Source: an uncultured Oscillospiraceae bacterium
GTDB lineage: Bacteria; Bacillota; Clostridia; Oscillospirales; Oscillospiraceae
DNA length: 19,803 nucleotides
Assembly (NCBI GenBank): GCA_910579485.1
Contig: CAJTVO010000058.1
Location: forward strand, 1 to 19,803
Reading direction: 5' to 3'
In this document: positions 12,626 to 19,721 of the stretch, piece after piece
How positions within the stretch are numbered: position 1 is the first letter of the stretch
Layout: every line of letters starts with the position of its first letter
Position numbers and translations under genes: made by a program
Notes under the pieces: generated by a model
What the model saw: only the letters and a program-made list of their open reading frames with translations
Told to the model about the DNA's origin: nothing
The model's database searches: none

Positions 12626-13471
12626 ATGTCCAACCAACCGATCATCGCCCTTCTCTATGACTTCGACAAAACCCTCTGCACTCAGGATATGCAAAACTAC
12701 GCCTTTATCCCCTCCCTGGGACTGGCTCCGGGAGACTTCTGGAAGATCGCCAATGACTTCGGCCGAAAGGAGAAGATGGACAGCGTCCTGGCTTATATGT
12801 ATGCCATGCTCCGGGAATCGGAGAAAAGGGGCCTCCCGCTGACCCGGCAGAGCCTGAACCACTGCGGAAGGAATATCACCTTCTTCCCCGGCGTTACGGA
12901 CTGGTTCCAAAGGATCAACAGGTACGGCGGCCTCCTGGGGGTACAGGTGGAGCACTACGTTATCTCCTCCGGTCTCAGGGAGATCATCGACGGGTCGGCA
13001 ATCGCCGGGGAGTTTAAGGAGATCTATGCCAGCGAGTTCTACTATGACGGAGAGGGACGGCCCGTCTGGCCCCGGCTGGCGGTGAATTTTACCGCCAAGA
13101 CCCAGTTCGTCTACCGGATCAACAAGGGCGTGCTGGATGTCTCCGACGACAGGACCCTCAACGACTCCATGCCCGACGACAGCAAGCGGGTGCCCTTCCC
13201 CAATATGATCTATCTGGGGGACGGGCTCTCCGACGTGCCCTGTATGAAAATGATGCGGGCCTACGGCGGCCAGGCCATCGCCGTGTATCAGGCGGCGAAC
13301 CGCCGCGGCGTGGAGCAGCTGCTGCGGCAGAGGCGGGTGGACTTCATCTACCCCGCCGACTACCGGGAGGGCACGGCGCTGGAGGTCACGGTGAAGAATA
13401 TCATCCGGAAAATGGCCGTCAGCCAGCAGCTCTATGAGGAAAACGTCCATCAGCTCCGGTCTATTCGATAA
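12626..13471 (+). CDS. HAD-superfamily phosphatase
   Basis: This 281-aa haloacid dehalogenase-type hydrolase has motif I DFDKT (D12 nucleophile, D14 acid/base), motif II as ISSG (113-116), a likely motif III lysine in TAKTQFVYRINKG (K158 or K167), and motif IV GDGLSD (198-203). The insertion between motifs I and II is helical, a class I-type cap, and the overall plan resembles phosphoserine phosphatase-like enzymes. The substrate cannot be told from the sequence. AAGGAGG (12613-12619) is 6 nt from the ATG. No promoter is obvious between it and structured repeat copy 3. The next gene starts 87 bp later in the same direction. Confidence 0.9.
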   Translation: MSNQPIIALLYDFDKTLCTQDMQNYAFIPSLGLAPGDFWKIANDFGRKEKMDSVLAYMYAMLRESEKRGLPLTRQSLNHCGRNITFFPGVTDWFQRINRYGGLLGVQVEHYVISSGLREIIDGSAIAGEFKEIYASEFYYDGEGRPVWPRLAVNFTAKTQFVYRINKGVLDVSDDRTLNDSMPDDSKRVPFPNMIYLGDGLSDVPCMKMMRAYGGQAIAVYQAANRRGVEQLLRQRRVDFIYPADYREGTALEVTVKNIIRKMAVSQQLYEENVHQLRSIR

Positions 13472-13558
13472 AACGGAAAACTTTCAGGAACATCCCGCCC
13501 TTTTTTGCGTCTATAGAGACAGAGGTCACTTTTCATGCCAAAAAAGGAGGAAAATCGG

Positions 13559-14569
13559 ATGAAGATGAAAAAGAAGCTGTGTTCCCTGCTTGCGCTCCTG
13601 TGCATCCTGTCCCTTACCGCCTGCGGCGGCAGCAGCAAAATCGCCACTGATAGCAATACCCCAAGCACCCCGCAGGATATGCCGATGATGTCTGCCGACT
13701 CCGCCCCCAGCGCGGGCTGGGACGCGCCCATGAGCGAGGAGGGCGAGTTCCTGCCGGAGCCCTCCCCCGATGCGGGCTACGGCGGGGTGCCCGCCAACGC
13801 GAAGATCATTTACACAGCCACGCTGTCCCTGGAGACCAAGGAATTTGACGCGGCGTCCCAGGCTCTGGCCGCTCTGGTGTCGGACGTGGGCGGGTATTTT
13901 GAGAGCCGCAGCGTTGACCAGGGGCGCTACCGCAGTATGGACGCCGTGGTCCGGGTACCGGCGGCGGAGTTCCTGTCCTTCCTGGACCGGGCGGGAGAGA
14001 CCGCCCATGTGACCAACCGGGCGGAGTATCTGGACGACGTCAGCGAGGCCTACTACGATCAGGAGAGCCGTCTGACAACCCAGCGCACCAAGCTGGAGCG
14101 TTTGCAGGAGCTTCTCCGGCAGGCGCAGGATATGGAGGACATCATCACCATCGAGAGCGCCATCAGCGAGACGGAGCTGGAGATCGAGTTTTTGACCGGC
14201 AGCCTCCGGAAGTATGACAGCCAGATCAATTTTTCCACCATTACCCTCTCCCTCAGGGAGGTCTACCGCCTCTCCACCGATGAGGAGGTCCCCCTGACCT
14301 TCGGACAGCGGCTGGGTTCCGCGTTTTCCACAGGCTTCCAGCGGGGCATGGAGGGCCTGGAGGACTTCGCCATCGGCGTGGCCCGGAACTGGGTGGGCCT
14401 GCTCATCTGGGCGGCGATCATCGCGGCTGCCGTCCTGCTCATCCGCAGGCACCTCCGGAAGAGGGCCGCCCGGCGGAGATACCCGGTACCCCCTGTTCCT
14501 CATGCTCCTCACGTTCCTCATGTGCCGCCCGTGCCGCCGGACGGCGAAGCGGAGGATAAAGAAGAATAG
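13559..14569 (+). CDS. DUF4349 lipoprotein
   Basis: This 336-aa lipoprotein has a signal sequence ending in lipobox LTAC (C22), an acidic Ser/Pro-rich spacer, and a DUF4349 domain: ANAKIIYTATLSLETKEFD, LVSDVGGYFESRSV, VVRVPAAEFLSFLD, AEYLDDVSEAYYDQESRL. A coiled-coil portion (TKLERLQELLRQAQDMEDII) is followed by INFSTITLSLREVY. A membrane helix near residues 281-300 (VGLLIWAAIIAAAVLLIRR) is followed by a basic, Pro/His-rich cytoplasmic tail. The family is common in Firmicutes and its function is not established. AAAGGAGG is 8 nt before ATG 13559; an earlier in-frame ATG (13535) precedes that site and is rejected. Confidence 0.9.
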   Translation: MKMKKKLCSLLALLCILSLTACGGSSKIATDSNTPSTPQDMPMMSADSAPSAGWDAPMSEEGEFLPEPSPDAGYGGVPANAKIIYTATLSLETKEFDAASQALAALVSDVGGYFESRSVDQGRYRSMDAVVRVPAAEFLSFLDRAGETAHVTNRAEYLDDVSEAYYDQESRLTTQRTKLERLQELLRQAQDMEDIITIESAISETELEIEFLTGSLRKYDSQINFSTITLSLREVYRLSTDEEVPLTFGQRLGSAFSTGFQRGMEGLEDFAIGVARNWVGLLIWAAIIAAAVLLIRRHLRKRAARRRYPVPPVPHAPHVPHVPPVPPDGEAEDKEE

Positions 14570-14576
14570 CTCCCCC

Positions 14577-14609
14577 CTGCCCGGTGGTTTTTGCTGCCGG
14601 GCAGATTTC
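14577..14609 (+). terminator. Likely terminator after the DUF4349 gene
   Basis: CTGCCCGG (14577-14584) pairs with CCGGGCAG (14597-14604) over a 12-nt loop and is followed by ATTTCT. The T run is short, but the position directly after the stop codon and just before the next promoter supports termination. Confidence 0.6.
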
Positions 14610-14612
14610 TGC

Positions 14613-14641
14613 TTGACAATATCGATTATCGATGTTATGAT
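14613..14641 (+). promoter_or_regulatory. PadR operon promoter
   Basis: TTGACA (14613-14618), exactly 17 bp, then TATGAT (14636-14641): a near-consensus sigma-A promoter. Its spacer is entirely occupied by an operator-like palindrome. Confidence 0.88.
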
Positions 14642-14669
14642 GGAGGTGGAAATATCGAACATCGATATT
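14618..14669. promoter_or_regulatory. Two operator palindromes, probable PadR autoregulation sites
   Basis: AATATCGA-TTA-TCGATGTT (14618-14636) and AATATCGA-ACA-TCGATATT (14651-14669) are two copies of one 19-bp palindrome, the second perfect and the first with one mismatch. Their centres are 33 bp apart, about three helical turns. The first fills the promoter spacer and the second lies just past the start of transcription. Binding by the adjacent PadR protein is inferred from position and symmetry. Confidence 0.75.
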
Positions 14670-14686
14670 GGATGGGAGGGATGCTT

Positions 14687-15007
14687 GTGGCCCGGGAAAA
14701 ATTTCAGACGCTGACGGAGCAGATGTTTTATATCCTGCTGTGCCTCCAGAGGGAGTGCTGCGGGGTGGATGTGATGGACCGGGTGGCCCGGATGACCGAG
14801 GGACGGGTGACCATCGGGCCGGGTACCTTATACAGCCTGCTGGAGAGCTTCCAGACCGAGGGGTTTATTCAGGAGACCCGGGTGGAGGGACGCAAGAGGA
14901 GCTATCAGATCACCCAGCGGGGACGGCTGCGGCTGGAGGAGGAGGTCCGGCGGCTGCGGCGGCAGACGGAGGACTATGTGCGGTTCGGAGAGGGGGCGCT
15001 GGCATGA
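14687..15007 (+). CDS. PadR-family transcriptional regulator
   Basis: This protein of about 106 aa is a compact PadR-type winged-helix regulator. FQTLTEQMFYILLCLQRECCGVDVMDRVARMT forms the first helices. GRVTIGPGTLYSLLESFQTEGFIQETRVEGRKRSYQIT is the diagnostic recognition helix and wing (PGTLYxLLxxxxxxGxI...R.R.Y.IT). A C-terminal dimerisation helix follows. GGGAGG (14674-14679) is 7 nt from GTG 14687; ATG 14681 touches it and ATG 14672 precedes it, so 14687 is preferred though not certain. It overlaps the downstream DUF2812 gene by ATGA, so the two are translationally coupled. It probably represses its own operon through the two upstream palindromes. Confidence 0.92.
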   Translation: MAREKFQTLTEQMFYILLCLQRECCGVDVMDRVARMTEGRVTIGPGTLYSLLESFQTEGFIQETRVEGRKRSYQITQRGRLRLEEEVRRLRRQTEDYVRFGEGALA

Positions 15008-16386
15008 GCCGGGAGAAGAAACGGGAGCTGGCCATATTTCTGACCAACGATATGGACGCCGTTGCCAGGCATTTTGAGAAAATGGAGGCAAAGGGGTGGC
15101 GGCTGGAGGGCATCGACAGCTGGGGGTATCACTACCGCCGGGTCCAGCCGGGACAGGTCAGGTACACGGCGGCCTGCTTTCCGGACGCCTCCGTCTACGA
15201 CCCCGCGCCCACGGAGGGACAGGAGACCTACATCGACTACTGCCGGGCCGCGGGATGGGAACTGGCGGGGGCCTTCGGGCCGATGCAGTATTTCCGCGCG
15301 GTCCGTCCGGACCCGGTGCCCATCGAGACCGATGAGGCGGTGAAGCTAACAGCCATCCGGCGGACCATGAAAAGGACCCTGCTCCCCAGCTGCGGGGCGG
15401 GGATTCTGATCGCCATCCTGTATCTGGTGCCGCAGGTCAGCAGCTTCCGTATAGACCCGCTGGGGTATTTCGGCTGGGATATGCACCTGAGTCTCTTGCT
15501 GCTGATGGCCGGTCTGACTCTCTACAGCGTTGGGCTGCTGGCGGATCATGGGATTTGGGTATTGCGCTCCAAACGGTCTGTGGAGGGCGGCGGGGCGTGC
15601 GTAAAACCCCACACCCGCCTGCGGATGGCGGCTTCCGTGGGGCTGATGGTACTGACGGCGGCGTGTCTGGCGCTTATGTGCCGGGATGTGATGGTCCGGA
15701 GAGTGGGGCCCGCGATGGCGGTCTATCTGATCTTTTACGGGCTGGTGATCCTGTCGGCGGGCTGGGTGATGAAATGGATCAAGGGCAGGAGCGCCTCCCG
15801 GGGGGCGGTACGGGTGAAGTATTTTGCGTTCGCCATTGGCTGCGGGGTGTTGACGATGTTCGTGGTGGTGGCGGCCATCCTTGTCTTCAGCGGCGGAGGG
15901 CAGCGGGAACCCGCGGAGGTCTATGTGAAGGAGTACCCTGGCGGGGAGACCATCGAGTGGAACATCTACCGGGACCCGCTTCCCGTTACGCTGGAGGACT
16001 TGGGGTATACAGTCACGGAGGAGGACCACTGCACCTATGAGGCGGAGGTACACCGCTCCTTCCTGGCCTCTTATGAGGAGTACCGGCAGAGGGCTATGGC
16101 CTACGGCAGCGATCTGCCTGAGCTGGAGTACAGCGTTGCCACGATCTCCTGGGACTGGCTGCGGGAAATATGCTGGGAGCGGTTCCTGGAGAAGAATCTG
16201 GACCCGGAGCTGTGGCCTCTGCGGGAGCTGGACCCAGCGCCCTGGGGGGCGCTGGAGGCGTACCAGCAGGACGATCTGCCTCACTATTACCTCCTCTATC
16301 CGGGCCGGGCCGTTACGCTGGAGCTGTGGTCCGGGGCATCCCGGCAGGAGATCGGGGCCGTTTTGGAGGCGATCCTCCCTGAATAG
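15004..16386 (+). CDS. DUF2812 membrane protein
   Basis: This 460-aa protein has an N-terminal DUF2812 domain (about residues 8-110: FLTNDMDAVARHFEKMEAKGW, GYHYRRVQPGQVRYTAACFP, YIDYCRAAGWELAG, MQYFRA). About five membrane segments follow (roughly 121-140, 160-186, 202-222, 234-256, 270-298), then an extracytoplasmic C-terminal domain of about 160 residues rich in Glu, Trp and Tyr. DUF2812 proteins are typically encoded next to PadR regulators, as here, where the start codon overlaps the padR stop. They may respond to or protect against membrane stress, but no biochemical role is established. The start is fixed by the overlap. Confidence 0.9.
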   Translation: MSREKKRELAIFLTNDMDAVARHFEKMEAKGWRLEGIDSWGYHYRRVQPGQVRYTAACFPDASVYDPAPTEGQETYIDYCRAAGWELAGAFGPMQYFRAVRPDPVPIETDEAVKLTAIRRTMKRTLLPSCGAGILIAILYLVPQVSSFRIDPLGYFGWDMHLSLLLLMAGLTLYSVGLLADHGIWVLRSKRSVEGGGACVKPHTRLRMAASVGLMVLTAACLALMCRDVMVRRVGPAMAVYLIFYGLVILSAGWVMKWIKGRSASRGAVRVKYFAFAIGCGVLTMFVVVAAILVFSGGGQREPAEVYVKEYPGGETIEWNIYRDPLPVTLEDLGYTVTEEDHCTYEAEVHRSFLASYEEYRQRAMAYGSDLPELEYSVATISWDWLREICWERFLEKNLDPELWPLRELDPAPWGALEAYQQDDLPHYYLLYPGRAVTLELWSGASRQEIGAVLEAILPE

Positions 16387-16389
16387 GAT

Positions 16390-16427
16390 AAGGCGGTCCG
16401 TGGAGCTGGGCGCTCCCGGACCGCCTT
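16390..16427. terminator. Hairpin between convergent genes, possible bidirectional terminator
   Basis: A perfect 11-bp stem, AAGGCGGTCCG (16390-16400) with CGGACCGCCTT (16417-16427), lies between the stops of the DUF2812 gene and the reverse-strand yabQ-divIC frame. It has A and T ends like a bidirectional terminator but no long T run. Confidence 0.6.
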
Positions 16428-16433
16428 GTACTG

Positions 16434-16763
16434 CTATTTACTGTATCGGAAGACCTTCTCTCCGTCCCTTACCAGGCCCAGCTGATCCCGGGCGATGTCC
16501 TCGATGAGGTCCAGGTTCCCGGCGTTGTCCAGGTCCTCCTGGAGCTGCCGGTTGGTCTCCTGGAGCGCCGCCAGCTGCTGGGCGTAGGCCGCCTCCTGGA
16601 CACGGGCGTCCTGAAGCTCGCCGAACATGCGGTAGATCTGCACGCTGACGACCAGGAGCAGAGTAGCCACCAGAAACACGGTGAGACGGCTGGCGGGCCG
16701 CGATGCAGTCTTCTTCCTCTTCTGAGGCGGGCGGGCTGCTTTTCTGCCGGACGGTGGGCTCAT
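16434..16763 (-). CDS. divIC: DivIC/FtsB-like septum formation protein from an internal start
   Basis: This is the alternative product of the last 109 codons of the yabQ frame. Its own ATG (16761-16763) is preceded by AGGAGG (reverse strand, 16775-16780), which is hard to explain if only a fused protein is made. The product has a basic cytoplasmic start (KAARPPQKRKKTASRPASRL), one membrane helix and an outside coiled coil ending LGLVRDGEKVFRYSK. DivIC/FtsB works with FtsL and DivIB/FtsQ in activating septal wall synthesis and is needed in growing cells, whereas YabQ is sporulation-specific. Independent expression is therefore plausible, from a promoter not identified here. Confidence 0.5.
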   Translation of the reverse strand: MSPPSGRKAARPPQKRKKTASRPASRLTVFLVATLLLVVSVQIYRMFGELQDARVQEAAYAQQLAALQETNRQLQEDLDNAGNLDLIEDIARDQLGLVRDGEKVFRYSK

Positions 16764-17216
16764 CTGCTCATCTCCCTCCTGGTGATCGGAGGTTTTTCTC
16801 CGACGCAGTGTAGTAAATTTCATTGTAACCCATTTTTGCCAAAAAGAAAAGAGTTTTTTTGTCTTTTGCCTGCATTTTTTTAAAAATTTTATTACCAAGG
16901 CGGCTGGAAGGAGGATCAGCTCCAGCCAGAACCGCCAGATGGGGCGCAGCAGCCCGCCCAGCAGAAACCGGAAAAGAATCGCGCCGCCCACGATGCCCAG
17001 GGCGATGAAGATGCGCAGCTCCCCGTCCCCCGCCATGACGAACAGGAAGACGGCGCAGGCCGCCGCGAGGCAGAACAGGGCGTCCAGAATGCCGCCCCAG
17101 AGGCGTCCCCCCAGGCTGCGGAGGGCGCTGAGCAGGTCGTAGATCAGGCCCAGGACGGCCCCCAGGACGATGGACTGGAGGAACAGGGCCAGCTGCTCGG
17201 AGACATAGTTTCCCAT
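16434..17216 (-). CDS. yabQ: YabQ-DivIC/FtsB single open frame
   Basis: One uninterrupted 260-codon frame encodes two proteins that are separate in B. subtilis. Residues 1-140 are YabQ-like: VSEQLALFLQSIVLGAVLGLIYDLL, a helical hairpin, then LRPIWRFWLELILLP and a basic region; YabQ is a spore membrane protein needed for cortex formation. Residues 152-260 are a DivIC/FtsB-like septum protein: a basic start, one membrane helix (178-194), a coiled coil (196-235) and DLIEDIARDQLGLVRDGEKVF. No stop codon occurs between them. An internal ATG at 16763 (M152) has AGGAGG 11 nt upstream and could give free DivIC. The start lies 6 bp after the yabP stop. Confidence 0.85.
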   Translation of the reverse strand: MGNYVSEQLALFLQSIVLGAVLGLIYDLLSALRSLGGRLWGGILDALFCLAAACAVFLFVMAGDGELRIFIALGIVGGAILFRFLLGGLLRPIWRFWLELILLPAALVIKFLKKCRQKTKKLFSFWQKWVTMKFTTLRRRKTSDHQEGDEQMSPPSGRKAARPPQKRKKTASRPASRLTVFLVATLLLVVSVQIYRMFGELQDARVQEAAYAQQLAALQETNRQLQEDLDNAGNLDLIEDIARDQLGLVRDGEKVFRYSK

Positions 17217-17222
17217 GGCGCT

Positions 17223-17504
17223 TCATCCGAACAGGCGGCGGAGCAGGCCGCCCTGGCCTCTGGGGGCGGTGTCCTCATAGAGGAGGGTGTGGATGGAGCC
17301 GTCTACGTGGAGCTCCCCGCCGTCCAGGTTCAGCTTGCCGATGTGAAGGTTGCTGCCGCCGACTACCAGAGTGCCGGCGGTGGTGTTCATTACGATCTCT
17401 TCCTCGTCGAAGCGTTCCACTTCTTCTACGCCGGAGACCAGCAGGCGCTCCCGGCCGTCCAGCTCCAGACGGTGCTGCATTCCGCTCAGTTCGTCGTATG
17501 CCAT
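17223..17504 (-). CDS. yabP: Sporulation protein YabP
   Basis: This 93-aa YabP-family protein has the block HRLELDGRERLLVSGVEEVERFDEEEIVMNTTAGTLVV and the strand LHIGKLNLDGGELHVDGSI, an all-beta fold shared with YqfC. YabP is needed for cortex assembly during sporulation in B. subtilis, under mother-cell control. AAGGGAGG (17513-17520) is about 8 nt before the ATG. It is followed after 6 bp by the yabQ frame. The C-terminus ends in a short basic tail (GLLRRLFG). The gene is divergent from mutL. Confidence 0.95.
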   Translation of the reverse strand: MAYDELSGMQHRLELDGRERLLVSGVEEVERFDEEEIVMNTTAGTLVVGGSNLHIGKLNLDGGELHVDGSIHTLLYEDTAPRGQGGLLRRLFG

Positions 17505-17534
17505 AGGGTCATCCTCCCTTACTTGGTTACTTCA

Positions 17535-17563
17535 TGTATATGGGAGGTCTGTCCTATTTATGC
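17535..17563 (-). promoter_or_regulatory. Possible sigma-E promoter of the yabP operon
   Basis: On the reverse strand GCATAAA (17557-17563), a 14-bp spacer and CATATACA (17535-17542) fit the sigma-E pattern (ATA-rich -35, CATA-type -10) at five or so informative positions. Known sigma-E control of yabP in B. subtilis makes it more likely; the match alone is modest. Confidence 0.45.
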
Positions 17564-17697
17564 CGCCGCCAAGGCGGGTTTTGACCGGCCGGTACCTGTG
17601 GGGCGCGCCGCTGCAGGACAGATTTTCCAACGGCGCGCCGGGGTTGTCGCGCCCTACGAATGCAAAATTGATTTCCCCAGGAATAAAAACCCTTTGC

Positions 17698-17726
17698 TTG
17701 CAAACTACCCCAAAGTTTGTTATACT
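17698..17726 (+). promoter_or_regulatory. mutL promoter
   Basis: TTGCAA (17698-17703), exactly 17 bp, and TATACT (17721-17726) form a good sigma-A promoter 43 nt upstream of the mutL start. Confidence 0.8.
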
Positions 17727-17769
17727 GTATTATAAAAACTATCCTCTATTTGGAAAGAAGGGAAAAGGA

Positions 17770-19713
17770 ATGCCCCATATCCAGCAGCTCTCCCCCCATG
17801 TGGCAGATCTCATCGCCGCCGGCGAGGTGGTGGAACGGCCTGCCAGCGTTGTGAAGGAGCTCATCGAAAACGCCATAGACGCCGGAGCGTCCGCCGTGGT
17901 GGCCGAGCTGCAGGGCGGCGGCATGTCCCTCATCCGGGTGACGGACGACGGCTGCGGCGTCTCGCCGGAGGAACTGCCCACCGCCTTCCTCCGCCACGCC
18001 ACCAGCAAAATGCGCTCCGCCGGAGACCTGGCGGCCATCGGCACCCTGGGCTTCCGGGGCGAGGCGCTGGCGGCCATCTCCGCCGTCAGCCGGTTGGACG
18101 TGTTCACCAGGCAGAAGGGCGCGGGTCAGGGGGCGTCCCTCCATCTGGAGGCGGGCGTCCCCGGAGCGGTGGAGCCGGCGGGGTGCCCGGAGGGGTCTAC
18201 CTTTGCCATCAGGGACCTGTTCTTTAACACGCCCGCCCGGCTGAAATTTATGAAAAGCGACAGCGCCGAAGGGGCCGCCGCCGCCGGTGTGATCGCTCAG
18301 ATCGCGTTGAGCCATCCGGAGGTCTCCATCCGCTTCCTGCGGGACGGCAAGGAGGAGCTCCATACCCCCGGCGACGGCAAGCTCCTCTCCGCCATTTACG
18401 CCGTCCGGGGACGGGACTTCGCCCTGGGCCTCCGGGAGGTGGAGGGAGGCGGGGAAGGCATCTCCGTCCGGGGATTTGTCACCGACCCGCTGGCGGGACG
18501 GGGCAGCAGGGCCATGCAGACCTTCTTCTGTTGCGGACGGGTCATCAAGTCCGCCCTGCTGGCGGCGGCGCTGGAGGAGGCCTACGCCAACCGGCAGATG
18601 AAGGGGAAATTCCCAGGGTGCGTGCTCCACATCGATCTGCCCCTCCATATGGTGGACGTCAACGTCCACCCTGCCAAGACGGTGGTGAAATTCGTCAGCG
18701 ATCGGGCGGTCTTTTCCGCCGTGCATCACACGGTGAAGGACGCCCTGGACGCCGCCGCCCGGCCTGCGCCCGCGGTCACCGTCCCGGCGGCTCCGCCGGA
18801 ACCCGCCCAGGCCGCCGCGCCGAAGCCGAAAGACGGTTTTTATCAGACCATGGACGCGAAGACCTTCCGGGAGCAGGCCGCGCCGCCTCGGGAGAAGCCC
18901 GGCGGCTTGGGTACGCCCCTCTCCTCCAACACGGAGATGGGCAAACGGCTGACTTTCCGGGACTCCATGCGGCCCGCTCCGGCGCCGCAGACGCCGAAGG
19001 AGGAGCCGCCGCAGTACGCGGTGCGGACCTTTGCGCCCACGCCTGTGCCCGCGCCGGAGCCGGAGGCGGCCGAGCCCCCCGCCGCGCCGGAGGCAGAGGC
19101 TGTGGAGACGGTCCGGGAGCCTGAGCAGACCGCCCTCCCGGCGGGACCCGCCCCGTGGCGGTTTGCCGGGGAGGTGCTCCATACCTATATCATCGCTGAG
19201 GATGGGGAGAACGTGTGGCTCATTGATAAGCACGCTGCCCATGAGAGAATCAATTTTGACCGGCTGAAGGCCAACCCGGAACCGGTCATGCGGCAGCAGC
19301 TTCTCGCCCCTCTGGCGGTGGAGCTGCCCGGGGAGCAGTACGCCGCGCTGCTGGAAAATCTTCCGCTGCTGGAGGAGTTCGGCTTCGAGGCGGAGGATTT
19401 CGGCACGGGGTGCCTGATGGTACGGGCGGTGCCATCGGATATCGACGCCGGGCTGGTGCGGGAGACGCTGGAAATGCTGGCGGAGAAGCTCCTCACCGCA
19501 GGAGGGGCGGACCCGGCCGCCGCCCGGGACGCCATGCTTCACACTATGGCCTGCAAGGCGGCCATCAAGGGGGGGTGGAGCTCCGACCGCGCGGAGCTGG
19601 AGGTCCTGATCCGGAAGGTACAGAGCGGGGAGGTGCAGTTCTGCCCCCACGGGAGGCCGGTCAAGGTGCGGCTCTCCAGGTATGAAATTGAGAAGATGTT
19701 TAAACGGGCCTAG
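17770..19713 (+). CDS. mutL: DNA mismatch repair protein MutL
   Basis: This 647-aa protein couples MutS mismatch recognition to strand nicking. The N-terminal GHKL ATPase has ENAIDAGA (E33, N34), TDDGCG (58-63), ATSK (77-80) and GFRGEAL (94-100), then the transducer domain with NTPARLKFMKSD and VNVHPAKTVVKF. A Pro/Ala-rich linker spans about 325-460. The C-terminal domain has DKHAAHERINFD (from D486), the endonuclease-type metal motif with Asp in place of the usual last Glu, plus ACKAAIKGG and CPHGRPV. It is therefore probably a nicking MutL, as in most bacteria lacking MutH. The frame opens further upstream, but ATG 17770 matches the family start and has AAAAGGA. mutS is not in the window. 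Confidence 0.97.
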   Translation: MPHIQQLSPHVADLIAAGEVVERPASVVKELIENAIDAGASAVVAELQGGGMSLIRVTDDGCGVSPEELPTAFLRHATSKMRSAGDLAAIGTLGFRGEALAAISAVSRLDVFTRQKGAGQGASLHLEAGVPGAVEPAGCPEGSTFAIRDLFFNTPARLKFMKSDSAEGAAAAGVIAQIALSHPEVSIRFLRDGKEELHTPGDGKLLSAIYAVRGRDFALGLREVEGGGEGISVRGFVTDPLAGRGSRAMQTFFCCGRVIKSALLAAALEEAYANRQMKGKFPGCVLHIDLPLHMVDVNVHPAKTVVKFVSDRAVFSAVHHTVKDALDAAARPAPAVTVPAAPPEPAQAAAPKPKDGFYQTMDAKTFREQAAPPREKPGGLGTPLSSNTEMGKRLTFRDSMRPAPAPQTPKEEPPQYAVRTFAPTPVPAPEPEAAEPPAAPEAEAVETVREPEQTALPAGPAPWRFAGEVLHTYIIAEDGENVWLIDKHAAHERINFDRLKANPEPVMRQQLLAPLAVELPGEQYAALLENLPLLEEFGFEAEDFGTGCLMVRAVPSDIDAGLVRETLEMLAEKLLTAGGADPAAARDAMLHTMACKAAIKGGWSSDRAELEVLIRKVQSGEVQFCPHGRPVKVRLSRYEIEKMFKRA

Positions 19714-19721
19714 GGGGGCTT

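Noticed and set aside
12413..13450. A 345-codon frame antisense to the HAD gene
   Set aside because: The HAD motifs are on the plus strand; this frame has no motifs and starts inside a coding region.
17746..19650. A 634-codon open frame antisense to mutL
   Set aside because: It is composed of His/Gly/Arg/Leu-rich low-complexity sequence with no motif, and is explained by GC-rich third positions of mutL.
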